Origin: Micromonospora solifontis
Lineage (GTDB): Bacteria > Actinomycetota > Actinomycetes > Mycobacteriales > Micromonosporaceae
Direction: 5' to 3'
DNA: 49,159 nucleotides
Assembly (NCBI RefSeq): GCF_003725545.1
Contig: NZ_RJLN01000040.1
Location: 1 to 49,159, forward strand
A program made the position numbers and the translations under genes. Under the pieces are notes generated by a model. The model did no database searches. It saw only the letters and a program-made list of their open reading frames with translations, and was not told the DNA's origin. The first letter of the stretch is position 1, and the number at the start of each line of letters is the position of its first letter. Positions 8,142-16,668 of this stretch are shown here, piece after piece.

Positions 8142-8171
8142 AGAATAGGTAGGAGATTTCCTACCAGTCAA
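8142..8171 (-). promoter_or_regulatory. Promoter with an 18-bp palindromic operator filling the spacer
   Basis: Read on the minus strand: -35 TTGACT (8171-8166), then GGTAGGAAATCTCCTACC (8165-8148), then -10 TATTCT (8147-8142), then 7 nt to the ATG of the VOC gene. The spacer is a near-perfect palindrome (7-bp arms, 4-nt centre). This fits repression by the ArsR protein encoded second in the operon. Confidence 0.85.
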
Positions 8172-8223
8172 GCCGAGCGCGGGCCGGCCGACCCCGTCGA
8201 CCGGCCCGCGACCAAGACGGACG

Positions 8224-8712
8224 TCAGGCGCCCGGGTAGGGCTGCCCCTGCGGCTGGCCGTACTGCGGCTGCTGCGGCGGCTGGCCGTACGGCTGCTGCT
8301 GCTGCGGGCCGTACTGCCCCTGGGGGGCCGGCTGGCCGGGCTGTGGGTAGCCGGGCTGCGCGGGGTAGCCCCGGGCGGGCTGGCCGGGGAACGACTGCTG
8401 GCCCGGCTGGGCGTACTGGCCGGCCTGCGGAGCCCCGGCGAACTGCTGCGCCTGGGCCGCCTCCTGGGCCTCCTTGCGCGACTTGAACGCCTGCACGATC
8501 AGCAGGATCGGCAGGATGAAGACGTAGATGAAGACGCGGTACCGCCCGCCCTCGAAGAGGAACATGAGGTAGAAGCCGTAGCAGAAGAAGGCGATGCCGA
8601 CGACGATGTTCGCGACCCGCGAGAGGGTGGACTGCTCCTTGAGCGCCAGGCCGACGACGACCATCGCGATGCCGCCGAGCAGCAGCAACAGTTCGTAGAT
8701 GAGGAGAAACAT
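8224..8712 (-). CDS. Small membrane protein with Pro/Gln/Gly/Tyr-rich tail
   Basis: A 162-aa protein of unknown function. Residues 1-25, about 33-53 and about 60-76 are hydrophobic (three probable membrane helices); then KSRKEAQEAAQ, and from about residue 90 a disordered tail of PGQ/PYGQ/PQYGQ units. Start ATG has AGGAATCAC before it. The repeats in the DNA here (8224-8440) are coding and explain the GC-rich repetitive look. It stands alone, 86 bp downstream of the second permease operon on the same strand. Confidence 0.75.
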   Translation of the reverse strand: MFLLIYELLLLLGGIAMVVVGLALKEQSTLSRVANIVVGIAFFCYGFYLMFLFEGGRYRVFIYVFILPILLIVQAFKSRKEAQEAAQAQQFAGAPQAGQYAQPGQQSFPGQPARGYPAQPGYPQPGQPAPQGQYGPQQQQPYGQPPQQPQYGQPQGQPYPGA

Positions 8713-8798
8713 GTGATTCCTGTCGATCGATAACGGTGCCGGCCCACGATAGAGGAGGCGTCAGCGGTCGCGCTGCCCCGTTGCCTGTGGCAACGACC

Positions 8799-9704
8799 TC
8801 ACTTGAGCTGGCCGGCGGTCAGTCCGGTCTGGATCTGCCGCTGGAAGGCGACGTAGACCGCCAGCACCGGCAGGGTGGCGATGGTCAGCCCCGCGAACAG
8901 GCCGCTGAAGTCGCCCTGGTAGCCCTGGCTGACCGCGAGCGCGGTGAGGCCCTGGGCCAGCACCCACTTGGAGTCGTCGCCCTGCATGAGCACCTGCGGC
9001 AGGATGAACTGGTTCCAGTGGCTGAGGAAGTTGAAGATCGCCACACTGATCAGTCCCGGTCGCGCCATCGGCAGCATCACCCGGAAGAAGAGCCGGAAGT
9101 GTCCACACCCGTCGATCAGCGCCGCCTCCGCGACCGACGTCGGCAGGGTCCGAAAGAAGGCGGTCAGGAAGAAGACCGTGAACGGCAGCGAGTAGGCGGC
9201 GTAGACCAGGATCAGGCCGGTCCAGCTGCCGAACAGGCCGGCGTTGCGCACCACGAAGAAGAGTGGCACCAGGGCGAGGAAGACCGGGAACATCATCCCG
9301 CCGACGAACAGGTAGTAGACGACCTGCCGGCCGCGGAACTCGTACCGGGCGAAGACGTAGGCGGCGGTCGCGCCGAGGAGCATGGTGAGGGTGAGCGAAC
9401 CGGCCACCACGATGCCGCTGTTCAGGAAGTACCGGCCGATGTGCGCCTCGGTCCAGGCGCGGGACCAGTTCTCGAAGCGCAGCGCGCCGGGCAGTCCCCA
9501 GGGATCGGAGAGGATCTCGCCGTCGCTCTTGAACGAGCTGAGGAACATCCACAGCAGCGGCAGCGCGGTCAGCGCCGCCCAGAACAGCAGGAACCCGTGC
9601 GAGAAGAGGTTGGCCACGCCCCGGTCGCGGGGCGGCCGCTCGTCCGCGCGGGGGCGCTCGGCCTGCTCCGCCCCGGTGGCGGTGGCGCGATCCATGGTGG
9701 TCAC
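8799..9704 (-). CDS. ngcG: Sugar ABC transporter permease, MalG/NgcG type (operon 2)
   Basis: Inner-membrane permease, 301 aa, paralogous to the one at 425-1378. EAA loop: EAALIDGCGHFRLFFRVMLP. The first membrane segment is about residues 35-56 (FLLFWAALTALPLLWMFLSS). GTG start overlaps the stop of the ngcF-type gene by 4 bp (GTGA). Last gene of the second NgcEFG operon; the ATPase must be supplied from elsewhere. Confidence 0.85.
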   Translation of the reverse strand: MTTMDRATATGAEQAERPRADERPPRDRGVANLFSHGFLLFWAALTALPLLWMFLSSFKSDGEILSDPWGLPGALRFENWSRAWTEAHIGRYFLNSGIVVAGSLTLTMLLGATAAYVFARYEFRGRQVVYYLFVGGMMFPVFLALVPLFFVVRNAGLFGSWTGLILVYAAYSLPFTVFFLTAFFRTLPTSVAEAALIDGCGHFRLFFRVMLPMARPGLISVAIFNFLSHWNQFILPQVLMQGDDSKWVLAQGLTALAVSQGYQGDFSGLFAGLTIATLPVLAVYVAFQRQIQTGLTAGQLK

Positions 9705-10609
9705 GAGTACTCGATCCGATCACGACGGCCGGTACGCAGCGCCAGCACCGCGACCGACAGGGTCAGGAACAGCATCACCACGCCGATCGCGGAGGCGTAG
9801 CCGAACTTGCTCTCGCTGCCGAACGCGGTCTCGTACATCCGCAGCCCGATGACGTCGGAGGAGAAGTTGGGGCCGCCGTTGGTCATCTGCTGGACCAGGA
9901 TGAACCCGTCCAGGGCGGCGATGGCCAGGTAGATCCAGGCGACCTGCACGGTGTCCCAGAGCAGCGGGACGGTGATCCGACGCAGGGTGGTCCAGCGCGA
10001 CGCGCCGTCGAGCAGCACCGCCTCGTAGATGTCCCGCGGGATCGCCGCCATGGCGGCGCCGAAGAGCACCACGTAGAACCCGACGTTGCTCCAGACCATC
10101 ACGGCCAGCACGCACCAGAACGCGGTGCGCGGGTCGCCCAGCCAGGTCGGCGCGGGCAGGCCGAACGCCCGCAGCGCGCCGTTGAGCAGGCCGTTGTTGG
10201 GGTGGTAGACCTCCTTCCAGAGCAGCGCGATGATCACCACGGAGAGCACCTGGGGGAAGAAGTAGACCATCCGGTAGACCGCGGTGCCCCGTACCCCGGT
10301 CACCCCGGCGCGGCCCTTGCGCCCGCCCATGTTGAGCATGGTGGCGAAGAACAGGCCGAGTCCGATGGTCACCACCGGCACCACGGCGAGCATGATCGCG
10401 TTGTTCTTGATCGCGTTCCACACCTGGCCGTCGTGCCACAGTGTCCGGAAGTTCGCCATCCCCACCGAATCGGCGTGGGCGGAGTAGCCCAGCCAGTTGG
10501 TGGTGGAGATCTGGAACGCCTGCAGGTACGGCGAGAGCACGAAGACGCCGTAGAGCACCAGCGGCGGCACCAGGAAGGTGATGATCAGCGGGTACTTGCC
10601 ATGCCTCAC
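9701..10609 (-). CDS. ngcF: Sugar ABC transporter permease, MalF/NgcF type (operon 2)
   Basis: A 302-aa permease. N-terminal VRHGKYPLIITFLVPPLVLY, EAA loop EAVLLDGASRWTTLRRITVP (the second A of EAA is V here), TGRRDRIEYS at the C-terminus as in the paralogue (TRRDRIEF). Start GTG 10609 is set by alignment with MRHG of operon 1; no closely spaced Shine-Dalgarno site. The EAV substitution in the ATPase-docking loop is a small difference between the two operons. Confidence 0.83.
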   Translation of the reverse strand: MRHGKYPLIITFLVPPLVLYGVFVLSPYLQAFQISTTNWLGYSAHADSVGMANFRTLWHDGQVWNAIKNNAIMLAVVPVVTIGLGLFFATMLNMGGRKGRAGVTGVRGTAVYRMVYFFPQVLSVVIIALLWKEVYHPNNGLLNGALRAFGLPAPTWLGDPRTAFWCVLAVMVWSNVGFYVVLFGAAMAAIPRDIYEAVLLDGASRWTTLRRITVPLLWDTVQVAWIYLAIAALDGFILVQQMTNGGPNFSSDVIGLRMYETAFGSESKFGYASAIGVVMLFLTLSVAVLALRTGRRDRIEYS

Positions 10610-10676
10610 GAGAAGACCTACTCCCCAGCGGTGGACCGGTGGGGACGGTACCGTGCCCGCCCCCACCGGCCGAACG

Positions 10677-12092
10677 TCACGCGGCCCGCTTGTACTTCTT
10701 GACGGAGCTGTCCTGGGCGATCGAGTCGGCGCCCTTCTGGCACGCGTCGAGGAACTCGGTCGGGGTGCTCCGGCCGCTGAAGAACTCGCCGCACGCCGCG
10801 TCGACCAGCTCGCGCTCGAGCTTGCGGTAGTAGTTGTTGTAGACCCAGTTGAAGCCGTTGCTGCCGGACGCCTCCAGCGCCTTGACCACGCTGGTCAGCC
10901 CGAACGGCAGGTCGACCCCCTCGGTCGTGCCGGCCACCACGGTCAGGCTGGAGACCTTCTTGGTGAAGTCCTGCGCGCCCTTCTTGGAGAGCATCACCCG
11001 GAAGTACTCCAGGCCGCCGGCCACGTTCTTCGCCTTCGCCGGCACCATGAACGGCTCACCGGCGGTGCCCCGGATCGCCTCGAACGGCAGCTTGTCGCCG
11101 CTGGTCAGGCTGGGCGTCGGCGCGATCGTCATGTTGAAGCCGGCCGGGGTGACCTTGGCCTGCTCGTTCTCCAGCCAGGAACCGCAGGAGATGAAGGCGG
11201 CCTTGCCCTGGCACCAGGCGGTCTGCGACTGGATGTGGTCCAGGCCCGGCGAGCCGTCCAGGATGTACTTGTCCTTGACGATCTGGTACCAGGCGTCGGC
11301 CGCGGCCTTCATGGCGTCGGACTTCCAGGCGTTCGGCTCGAGGTTGTCGATCGCCATCGCCACCGACGGCCCGCCGAGCTTGATCGCGCTGGCGATCAGC
11401 GGCCAGCTCATGTAGCGCGGGTGCTTGCCCGCGTAGGTCCAGGGGGCGATGCCGGCGGCCTTGATCTGCTTGCAGAGCGCGATGTGCTCTTCCCAGGTCT
11501 TGGCGTACTGCCAGTTCCGCTCGGCGAACAGCTTGGTGGAGTACCAGATGCCGTACGCGGTGTAGGTGTAGTTGAGGACCAGGAACTTCCCGTCGTACGA
11601 GCCGACCTCGACGGCACCGGGCAGCAGCGTGTCCCGCACCTTCTTGCCGGGCTGGTCGAGGCTCGGCGCGTCGAGCAGCGCGCCCAGGTCGGCGATGGCG
11701 TTCTGGCTGACCAGGCCGTTGAAGTCGATCTGGCCGGCGCCGGAGTTGTTGACCACGTCCGGCGGGGTGCCGTCGACGAAGCGCGGCTGGAGGGTCTTGT
11801 TGATCTCCTGGGTGGCGGAGTGCTTGATCTCGGCCTTGGGGTACTTCTCCTTGTACATGGCCTCGTGGGCCTTGGCGTAGTCCTCGCCGAAGCCGCCGTT
11901 GAAGATCACCACCTCGAGCGGGGCGTCCTCCTTGACCCCGAGCGGGTTCTGCTCGCTCTTGGTGCCCTTGTAGGTGCCGGAGTCGCCCTTGTCGTCGCCG
12001 CCGGACGTGGCGCAGCCGGCGAGCAGGCCGGCGGCGGGAGTGGCCAGCAGACCGGCGGCGGCGCTCCGCCGGAGAATCTCACGCCTGTTCAT
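10677..12092 (-). CDS. ngcE: NgcE-type sugar-binding lipoprotein (operon 2)
   Basis: A 471-aa exported lipoprotein: MNRREILRRSAAAGLL (twin-arginine-like), lipobox LLAGC, then NPLGVKEDAPLEVVIFNGGF and ending DSSVKKYKRAA. It has the same length and architecture as the protein at 2356-3771 but is clearly diverged, so a different ligand preference among chito-oligosaccharides or amino sugars is plausible. ATG 12092 has a strong GAGGAG (CCGAGGAGATGCG). First gene of operon 2. No regulator or catabolic gene is attached to this copy. Confidence 0.8.
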   Translation of the reverse strand: MNRREILRRSAAAGLLATPAAGLLAGCATSGGDDKGDSGTYKGTKSEQNPLGVKEDAPLEVVIFNGGFGEDYAKAHEAMYKEKYPKAEIKHSATQEINKTLQPRFVDGTPPDVVNNSGAGQIDFNGLVSQNAIADLGALLDAPSLDQPGKKVRDTLLPGAVEVGSYDGKFLVLNYTYTAYGIWYSTKLFAERNWQYAKTWEEHIALCKQIKAAGIAPWTYAGKHPRYMSWPLIASAIKLGGPSVAMAIDNLEPNAWKSDAMKAAADAWYQIVKDKYILDGSPGLDHIQSQTAWCQGKAAFISCGSWLENEQAKVTPAGFNMTIAPTPSLTSGDKLPFEAIRGTAGEPFMVPAKAKNVAGGLEYFRVMLSKKGAQDFTKKVSSLTVVAGTTEGVDLPFGLTSVVKALEASGSNGFNWVYNNYYRKLERELVDAACGEFFSGRSTPTEFLDACQKGADSIAQDSSVKKYKRAA

Positions 12093-12294
12093 CGCATCTC
12101 CTCGGTTCGGGTATGGGCGGCCGGCCGAGGGGGACGGCGGCCGCGACATCGAGGCACGGGGGTGCAAGTGTTGCTCATCTTCACTTGATTTGAAGTTGAT
12201 GAAGAATTTCTACGACAGCCGGGCGTGGACCACAAGACCCGACGACCGAACCGTTATCACCACAGGTTCGCGCCGGCTGCCATAGCCTGGGCTC
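12093..12294. promoter_or_regulatory. Divergent region upstream of operon 2 and acyltransferase
   Basis: An AT-richer block (12176-12215) contains CTTCA (12179-12183) and TGAAG (12191-12195) around ACTTGATTTGAAG, a possible operator. On the plus strand TAGCCT (12283-12288) lies 6 nt before the acyltransferase ATG, suggesting a leaderless transcript; its -35 is not obvious. Confidence 0.4.
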
Positions 12295-13677
12295 ATGCGC
12301 CGCCTGCGGCAGCTCGCCGAGCGCACGCCGGCCGGGCGGGAGCGCTACGTCGACCTGCTCCGGGCCCTCGCGATCACCATGGTCGTGCTCGGCCACTGGG
12401 GGATCACCGTCATCGGGTACGACCGGGCGGGCCGGCCCACCGGGCACTCCGCCCTCGGCGACCTGCCCTGGGTCTGGCCACTGACCTGGGTGGGCCAGGT
12501 GATGCCGGTGTTCTTCCTGGTCGGCGGGTACGCCAACGCCGCCTCGTTGACCGCCCGCAGACGGAGAGGTGGTGATGCCACCGGCTGGCTGGTGGACCGC
12601 AGCGCCCGGCTGGTCCGCCCCACCACCGCGCTGCTGGTGGTGCTCGCGGTCGGCGCCGCGGTGGCGAGCCTCCGGCACGCCGACCCGGTGCAGGTGCGCA
12701 CCGTGGTCTGGTTCGCCACCATCCCGCTGTGGTTCCTGGTGGCGTACCTGGTCGTGGTGCCGCTGACCCCACCCATGTACGCGCTGCACCGCCGCTTCGG
12801 GCGGGCCGTGCCGGCGGTGCTGGTCGGGTTCGTCGCGCTCGGCGACCTGGGCCGGCTGCTCGGGCCGGCCGGGCTCGCCACCGGCAACTACCTGTTCGGC
12901 TGGCTCGCCATCCACCAGCTCGGCTTCGCCTGGTACGACGCCCGCACGCCGGACCTGCCCCGCCGCCGACGGCTGCCGCTGACCCGGCGGGCCGGGGCGG
13001 TGCTGCTGGCCGCCGGGCTGGCCGCGCTGGTGCTGCTCACGGTCGTCGGCCCGTACCCGGTGGTCATGCTCAACGTGCCGGGCACCCGGCTGGACAACGC
13101 GGCGCCGCCGAGCCTGGCGCTGCTCGCGGCGGCCACCGCGCAGCTCGGCCTGATCCTGCTGCTGCGCGGCCCGGCCGAGCGGTGGCTGCGCCGGTGCCGC
13201 CCCTGGCAGGCGGTGATCGCGGTGAACTCGGTGGTGCTCACCGTCTTCCTCTGGCACCTGACCGCGGCGGTGCTGCTGATCGGCCTGCTGGACGCGCTCG
13301 GCGCGCTGCCCACCCCCCGGGTCGGGTCGGCGGCCTGGTGGGCCTGGCGGATCCCCTGGGTGCTCGCCCTCGCCGTGGTGCTCGCCGCGCTGGTCGCCGT
13401 CTTCGGCCCGATCGAGGCCCGGTCGCGGCGGCACCCGACCGGGGCCGCGCCGACCCGCCCGTGGCGCACCGGACTGGCCGCCGGGGGGTACGCGGGCATC
13501 GTCGCCGGGCTGCTGCTGAACAGCCTCACCCGCAAGGTCGCGGCCGAGCCGCTGGGGCTGCCCGCCCCGGCGCTGGTGGCGTACCTGGCCGGGGCGGGGG
13601 CGCTGCGACTGCTCAGGTCTGGGTCGGGAAGCCGAGGTTCACCCCGCCGTGCCGTGGATCCAGCCACCGGCTCGTGA
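12295..13677 (+). CDS. Membrane-bound acyltransferase (acyltransferase 3 family)
   Basis: A 460-aa polytopic protein. The family hallmark is at the start: RYVDLLRALAITMVVLGHWG (Arg, Asp and His around the first helix), followed by VMPVFFLVGGYANA. About ten hydrophobic segments follow and a short basic tail. Such enzymes O-acylate extracellular polysaccharides, lipids or secondary metabolites; the acceptor is unknown. The last 65 bp overlap the end of mmsA on the other strand, so the final residues (rich in Ser, Arg, Gly) may be poorly constrained. Confidence 0.82.
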   Translation: MRRLRQLAERTPAGRERYVDLLRALAITMVVLGHWGITVIGYDRAGRPTGHSALGDLPWVWPLTWVGQVMPVFFLVGGYANAASLTARRRRGGDATGWLVDRSARLVRPTTALLVVLAVGAAVASLRHADPVQVRTVVWFATIPLWFLVAYLVVVPLTPPMYALHRRFGRAVPAVLVGFVALGDLGRLLGPAGLATGNYLFGWLAIHQLGFAWYDARTPDLPRRRRLPLTRRAGAVLLAAGLAALVLLTVVGPYPVVMLNVPGTRLDNAAPPSLALLAAATAQLGLILLLRGPAERWLRRCRPWQAVIAVNSVVLTVFLWHLTAAVLLIGLLDALGALPTPRVGSAAWWAWRIPWVLALAVVLAALVAVFGPIEARSRRHPTGAAPTRPWRTGLAAGGYAGIVAGLLLNSLTRKVAAEPLGLPAPALVAYLAGAGALRLLRSGSGSRGSPRRAVDPATGS

Positions 13678-15103
13678 CCACCTTGCCCCGGGTGAAGAAG
13701 GCGACCCCGTCGGCGCCGTGCGCGTGCAGGTCGCCGAAGAGCGAGGCCTTCCAGCCGCCGAAGGAGTAGTAGGCCATCGGCACCGGGATGGGCACGTTGA
13801 TCCCGACCATGCCGACCTCCACCTCGTGCTGGTAGCGCCGGGCGGCCCCGCCGTCGTTGGTGAAGATCGCCGTGCCGTTGCCGTACGGGTTGGCGTTGAC
13901 CAGCTCCACCGCCTCGTCGTACGAGCCGACCCGGACGACGCTGAGCACCGGGCCGAAGATCTCGTCGGTGTAGATCGACATCTCCGGGGTGACGTGGTCG
14001 AAGAGGGTCGGGCCGAGCCAGAAGCCGTCCGGGTCCCCGTCGGGGCTGACCGAACGGCCGTCCACCACCGGCACCGCGCCGGCCGTGATCCCGGACTCCA
14101 CGTAGGAGCGGACCCGCTCGGCGTGCGCGGCGGTGACCAGCGGGCCCATGTCGCAGCCGCGCCGGCCGTCGCCGGTGCGCAGCCCGGCCATCCGCTCGGC
14201 GATCTTCGCGACCAGGGCGTCGGCGACCGGCTCCACCGCGACCAGCGCGGAGATCGCCATGCACCGCTCCCCCGCCGAGCCGAAGCCGGCGTTGACCGCC
14301 GCGTCGGCGGCCAGGTCCAGGTCGGCGTCGGGGAGCACCACCATGTGGTTCTTCGCCCCGCCGAGCGCCTGCACCCGCTTGCCGTTCAGCGCGCCGCGCT
14401 GGTGCACGTACCTCGCGACCGGGGTGGAGCCGACGAACGACACCGCCTTCACGCCGGGGTGGTCGAGCAGCGCGTCGACCGCCTCCTTGTCGCCGTTGAC
14501 CACGTTCAGCACGCCGTCGGGCAGGCCCGCCTCGGTGAACCACTCGGCCAGCAGCAGCGCCGCGCTCGGGTCCTTCTCGCTCGGCTTGAGCACCACCGCG
14601 TTGCCGCAGGCCACCGCCACCGGGATGAACCAGAGCGGCACCATCACCGGGAAGTTGAACGGCGAGATCACCGCCACCACGCCGAGCGGCTGCCGCAGGC
14701 TGTACGAGTCGACCTCGGTGGAGACGTTCTCGCTGAAGCCGCCGCGCAGCGCCGAGGGGATCCCGCAGGCGTACTCGATCACCTCCAGGCCGCGCTGCAC
14801 CTCGCCGGCGGCGTCCGCGAGCACCTTGCCGTGCTCGGCGGTGATCACCTCGGCGAGCCGGTCGCGGCGGGCGTGGACCAGCTCGCGGAAGGCGAACAGC
14901 ACCGCCGTGCGCTTGGCCAGCGAGGTGTCCCGCCAGGTCCGCGCGGCCCGCTCGGCGGCCTCCACCGCGCCCGCCACGTCCGCGGCGGAGGCCAGCGCCA
15001 CCTGACCGGTACGCCGGCCGGTGGCCGGGTCGAAGACGTCGCCCCGCCGCTCCGAGTCGCCGGCCACTCGCTTGCCGTCGACGTAGTGCCCGATCCGGTT
15101 CAT
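13613..15103 (-). CDS. mmsA: CoA-acylating methylmalonate-semialdehyde dehydrogenase
   Basis: A 496-aa aldehyde dehydrogenase. Seen: VVAVISPFNFPVMVPLWFIP (family-specific), LKPSEKDPSAALLL, GSTPVARYV cofactor motif, and the nucleophile in GSAGERCMAISALV. MmsA-type enzymes convert malonate or methylmalonate semialdehyde to acetyl- or propionyl-CoA. It overlaps the aminotransferase stop by 4 bp (ATGA), so both are co-translated; GGAGGTGGCCGC precedes the ATG. The aminotransferase product from beta-alanine would be its substrate. The open frame extends far upstream on this strand only because of GC bias. Confidence 0.92.
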   Translation of the reverse strand: MNRIGHYVDGKRVAGDSERRGDVFDPATGRRTGQVALASAADVAGAVEAAERAARTWRDTSLAKRTAVLFAFRELVHARRDRLAEVITAEHGKVLADAAGEVQRGLEVIEYACGIPSALRGGFSENVSTEVDSYSLRQPLGVVAVISPFNFPVMVPLWFIPVAVACGNAVVLKPSEKDPSAALLLAEWFTEAGLPDGVLNVVNGDKEAVDALLDHPGVKAVSFVGSTPVARYVHQRGALNGKRVQALGGAKNHMVVLPDADLDLAADAAVNAGFGSAGERCMAISALVAVEPVADALVAKIAERMAGLRTGDGRRGCDMGPLVTAAHAERVRSYVESGITAGAVPVVDGRSVSPDGDPDGFWLGPTLFDHVTPEMSIYTDEIFGPVLSVVRVGSYDEAVELVNANPYGNGTAIFTNDGGAARRYQHEVEVGMVGINVPIPVPMAYYSFGGWKASLFGDLHAHGADGVAFFTRGKVVTSRWLDPRHGGVNLGFPTQT

Positions 15104-16407
15104 GCGGCCACCTCCGCGGCGACGGAGGTACGGATCGCGTCGACCAGGATGGCCAGGCCCTCGCGGGCCTCGTCCTCGGTCAGGGTCAGCGGCGGTCCCA
15201 TCCGCACCACGTTGCCGTACAGGCCGCCCTTGCCGACCAGCAGGCCACCCGCCCGGCAGGCCTCGAAGACCCGGGTGGTGAGCGCCGGGTCCGGTTCGGT
15301 GCCGCCCGGCCGGACGAACTCCACGCCGAGCATCAGGCCCTTGCCGCGTACCTCGGCGACGCGGTCCAGGTCGGCGGTCGCGGCGCGCAGGCCGTCGCCG
15401 AGGATCGCGCCGACCCGCGCGGCGTTGGCCTGCAGGTCGTGGTCGAGCAGGTAGTCCAGGACCGCGTTGCCGGCCGCGGTGGAGACCGGGTTGCCGCCGA
15501 AGGTGGAGAAGCTGATCGCCGGCACCGACTCCAGCACGTCGGCCCGGCCGACCACGCCGGCCAGGGCGAAGCCGTTGCCGATGCCCTTGGCGAAGGTGAT
15601 CAGGTCCGGGGTGACCCCGTGCGCCTGGTAGCCCCAGAAGTGCTCGCCGGTGCGGCCCCAGCCGGTCTGCACCTCGTCGCTGATCAGCAGGATGCCGTGC
15701 TCGTCGAGCACCTTCTGCCACGCCGCGAAGAGCCCGTCCGGGCCGTGCACGAAGCCGCCGACGCCCTGGATCGGCTCGGCGATCAGGCAGGCCACGTCGC
15801 CGGAGGTCTGGGTGGCGAGCACCTCGCGCAGGTCCTCCACCGCCGCGTCGATCCGGTCGCTCTCGTCGAGGCGGGCCAGCAGGCCGCGCAGCCGCTCGCC
15901 GGAGTGCAGCCAGGCCACCTGGAGCGGGTTGAGAGGGCTGGCCGACCAGCTCCGGTTGCCGGTCACCCCCATCGCCGCGTACGAGCGGCCGTGGTAGCTG
16001 TTGCGCACGGCGAGGATCTGGTGCGAGCGGCGGTGGTTGGTGGCGACCAGCAGCGCCGCCTCGTTCGCCTCGGTGCCGGAGTTGGTGAAGAACACCCGGG
16101 CGTCCGGGATGCCGGAGAGCCGGGCCACCTTCTCGGCCAGTTCCACCTGCTGCCGGATCAGGTAGAGGGTGGAGCTGTGCACGATGCCGGTGGACAGCTG
16201 CCGCTCGACCGCCTCGCGGATCTCCGGGATGTCGTAGCCGATCATGTTGGTCAGCACCCCGCCGAAGAAGTCCAGGTAGCTGCGGCCCTGCGCGTCGGTG
16301 ACCCGACGGCCGGAGCCGGCGACCAGCTCGATCGGTTCGGCGTAGTAGAGCGGCATCCAGGACGGGAGCACGGCCCGGTGCCGGGCCAGCAGGTCGTCGG
16401 AGGTCAT
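15100..16407 (-). CDS. Class III aminotransferase (beta-alanine/GABA type)
   Basis: A 435-aa PLP enzyme of the aspartate aminotransferase family, class III. Seen: FTNSGTEANEAALL, SYHGRSYAAMGVTG, the PLP-phosphate/aspartate region LLISDEVQTGWGRTG and the Schiff-base Lys in ITFAKGIGNGFALAGVVGR. With mmsA directly downstream it most likely transaminates beta-alanine (or a related omega-amino acid) to malonate semialdehyde, as at the end of reductive pyrimidine breakdown. ATG 16407 is chosen because GAAGGG lies 8 nt before it; GTG 16416 is in frame but too close. Confidence 0.85.
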   Translation of the reverse strand: MTSDDLLARHRAVLPSWMPLYYAEPIELVAGSGRRVTDAQGRSYLDFFGGVLTNMIGYDIPEIREAVERQLSTGIVHSSTLYLIRQQVELAEKVARLSGIPDARVFFTNSGTEANEAALLVATNHRRSHQILAVRNSYHGRSYAAMGVTGNRSWSASPLNPLQVAWLHSGERLRGLLARLDESDRIDAAVEDLREVLATQTSGDVACLIAEPIQGVGGFVHGPDGLFAAWQKVLDEHGILLISDEVQTGWGRTGEHFWGYQAHGVTPDLITFAKGIGNGFALAGVVGRADVLESVPAISFSTFGGNPVSTAAGNAVLDYLLDHDLQANAARVGAILGDGLRAATADLDRVAEVRGKGLMLGVEFVRPGGTEPDPALTTRVFEACRAGGLLVGKGGLYGNVVRMGPPLTLTEDEAREGLAILVDAIRTSVAAEVAA

Positions 16408-16668
16408 TCGGCGCACCCTTCAGCGGCGGTTGGTCCTCGCACGCTCTCACCGGGTGACCGCCGGGACAACTGTCAGTGTGTAGCGCAGCGACCGTCCACG
16501 GCTGACACGACGTCAACCATCCCATTGCGGTTTCCGGAGCGGAACGCGCTCGGCACCCACCTTTCCGTCAGGGTCCAGGCTGGTCAACCACTAGATCCGC
16601 AGCATCCGCGCGTGGTGCGGCGCTCCTACGCTGGGCCCGTCCGGCCGCCGTCGGGAGGGAGCGCCGCC

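Noticed and set aside
8224..8440. GC-rich repetitive DNA looking like a minisatellite
   Set aside because: It is coding and corresponds to the PGQ/PYGQ tail of the membrane protein.
15104..16525. Upstream extension of the mmsA frame to about 970 codons
   Set aside because: The extra part runs in a wrong frame through the aminotransferase gene, and mmsA has its own ATG with Shine-Dalgarno site at 15103.
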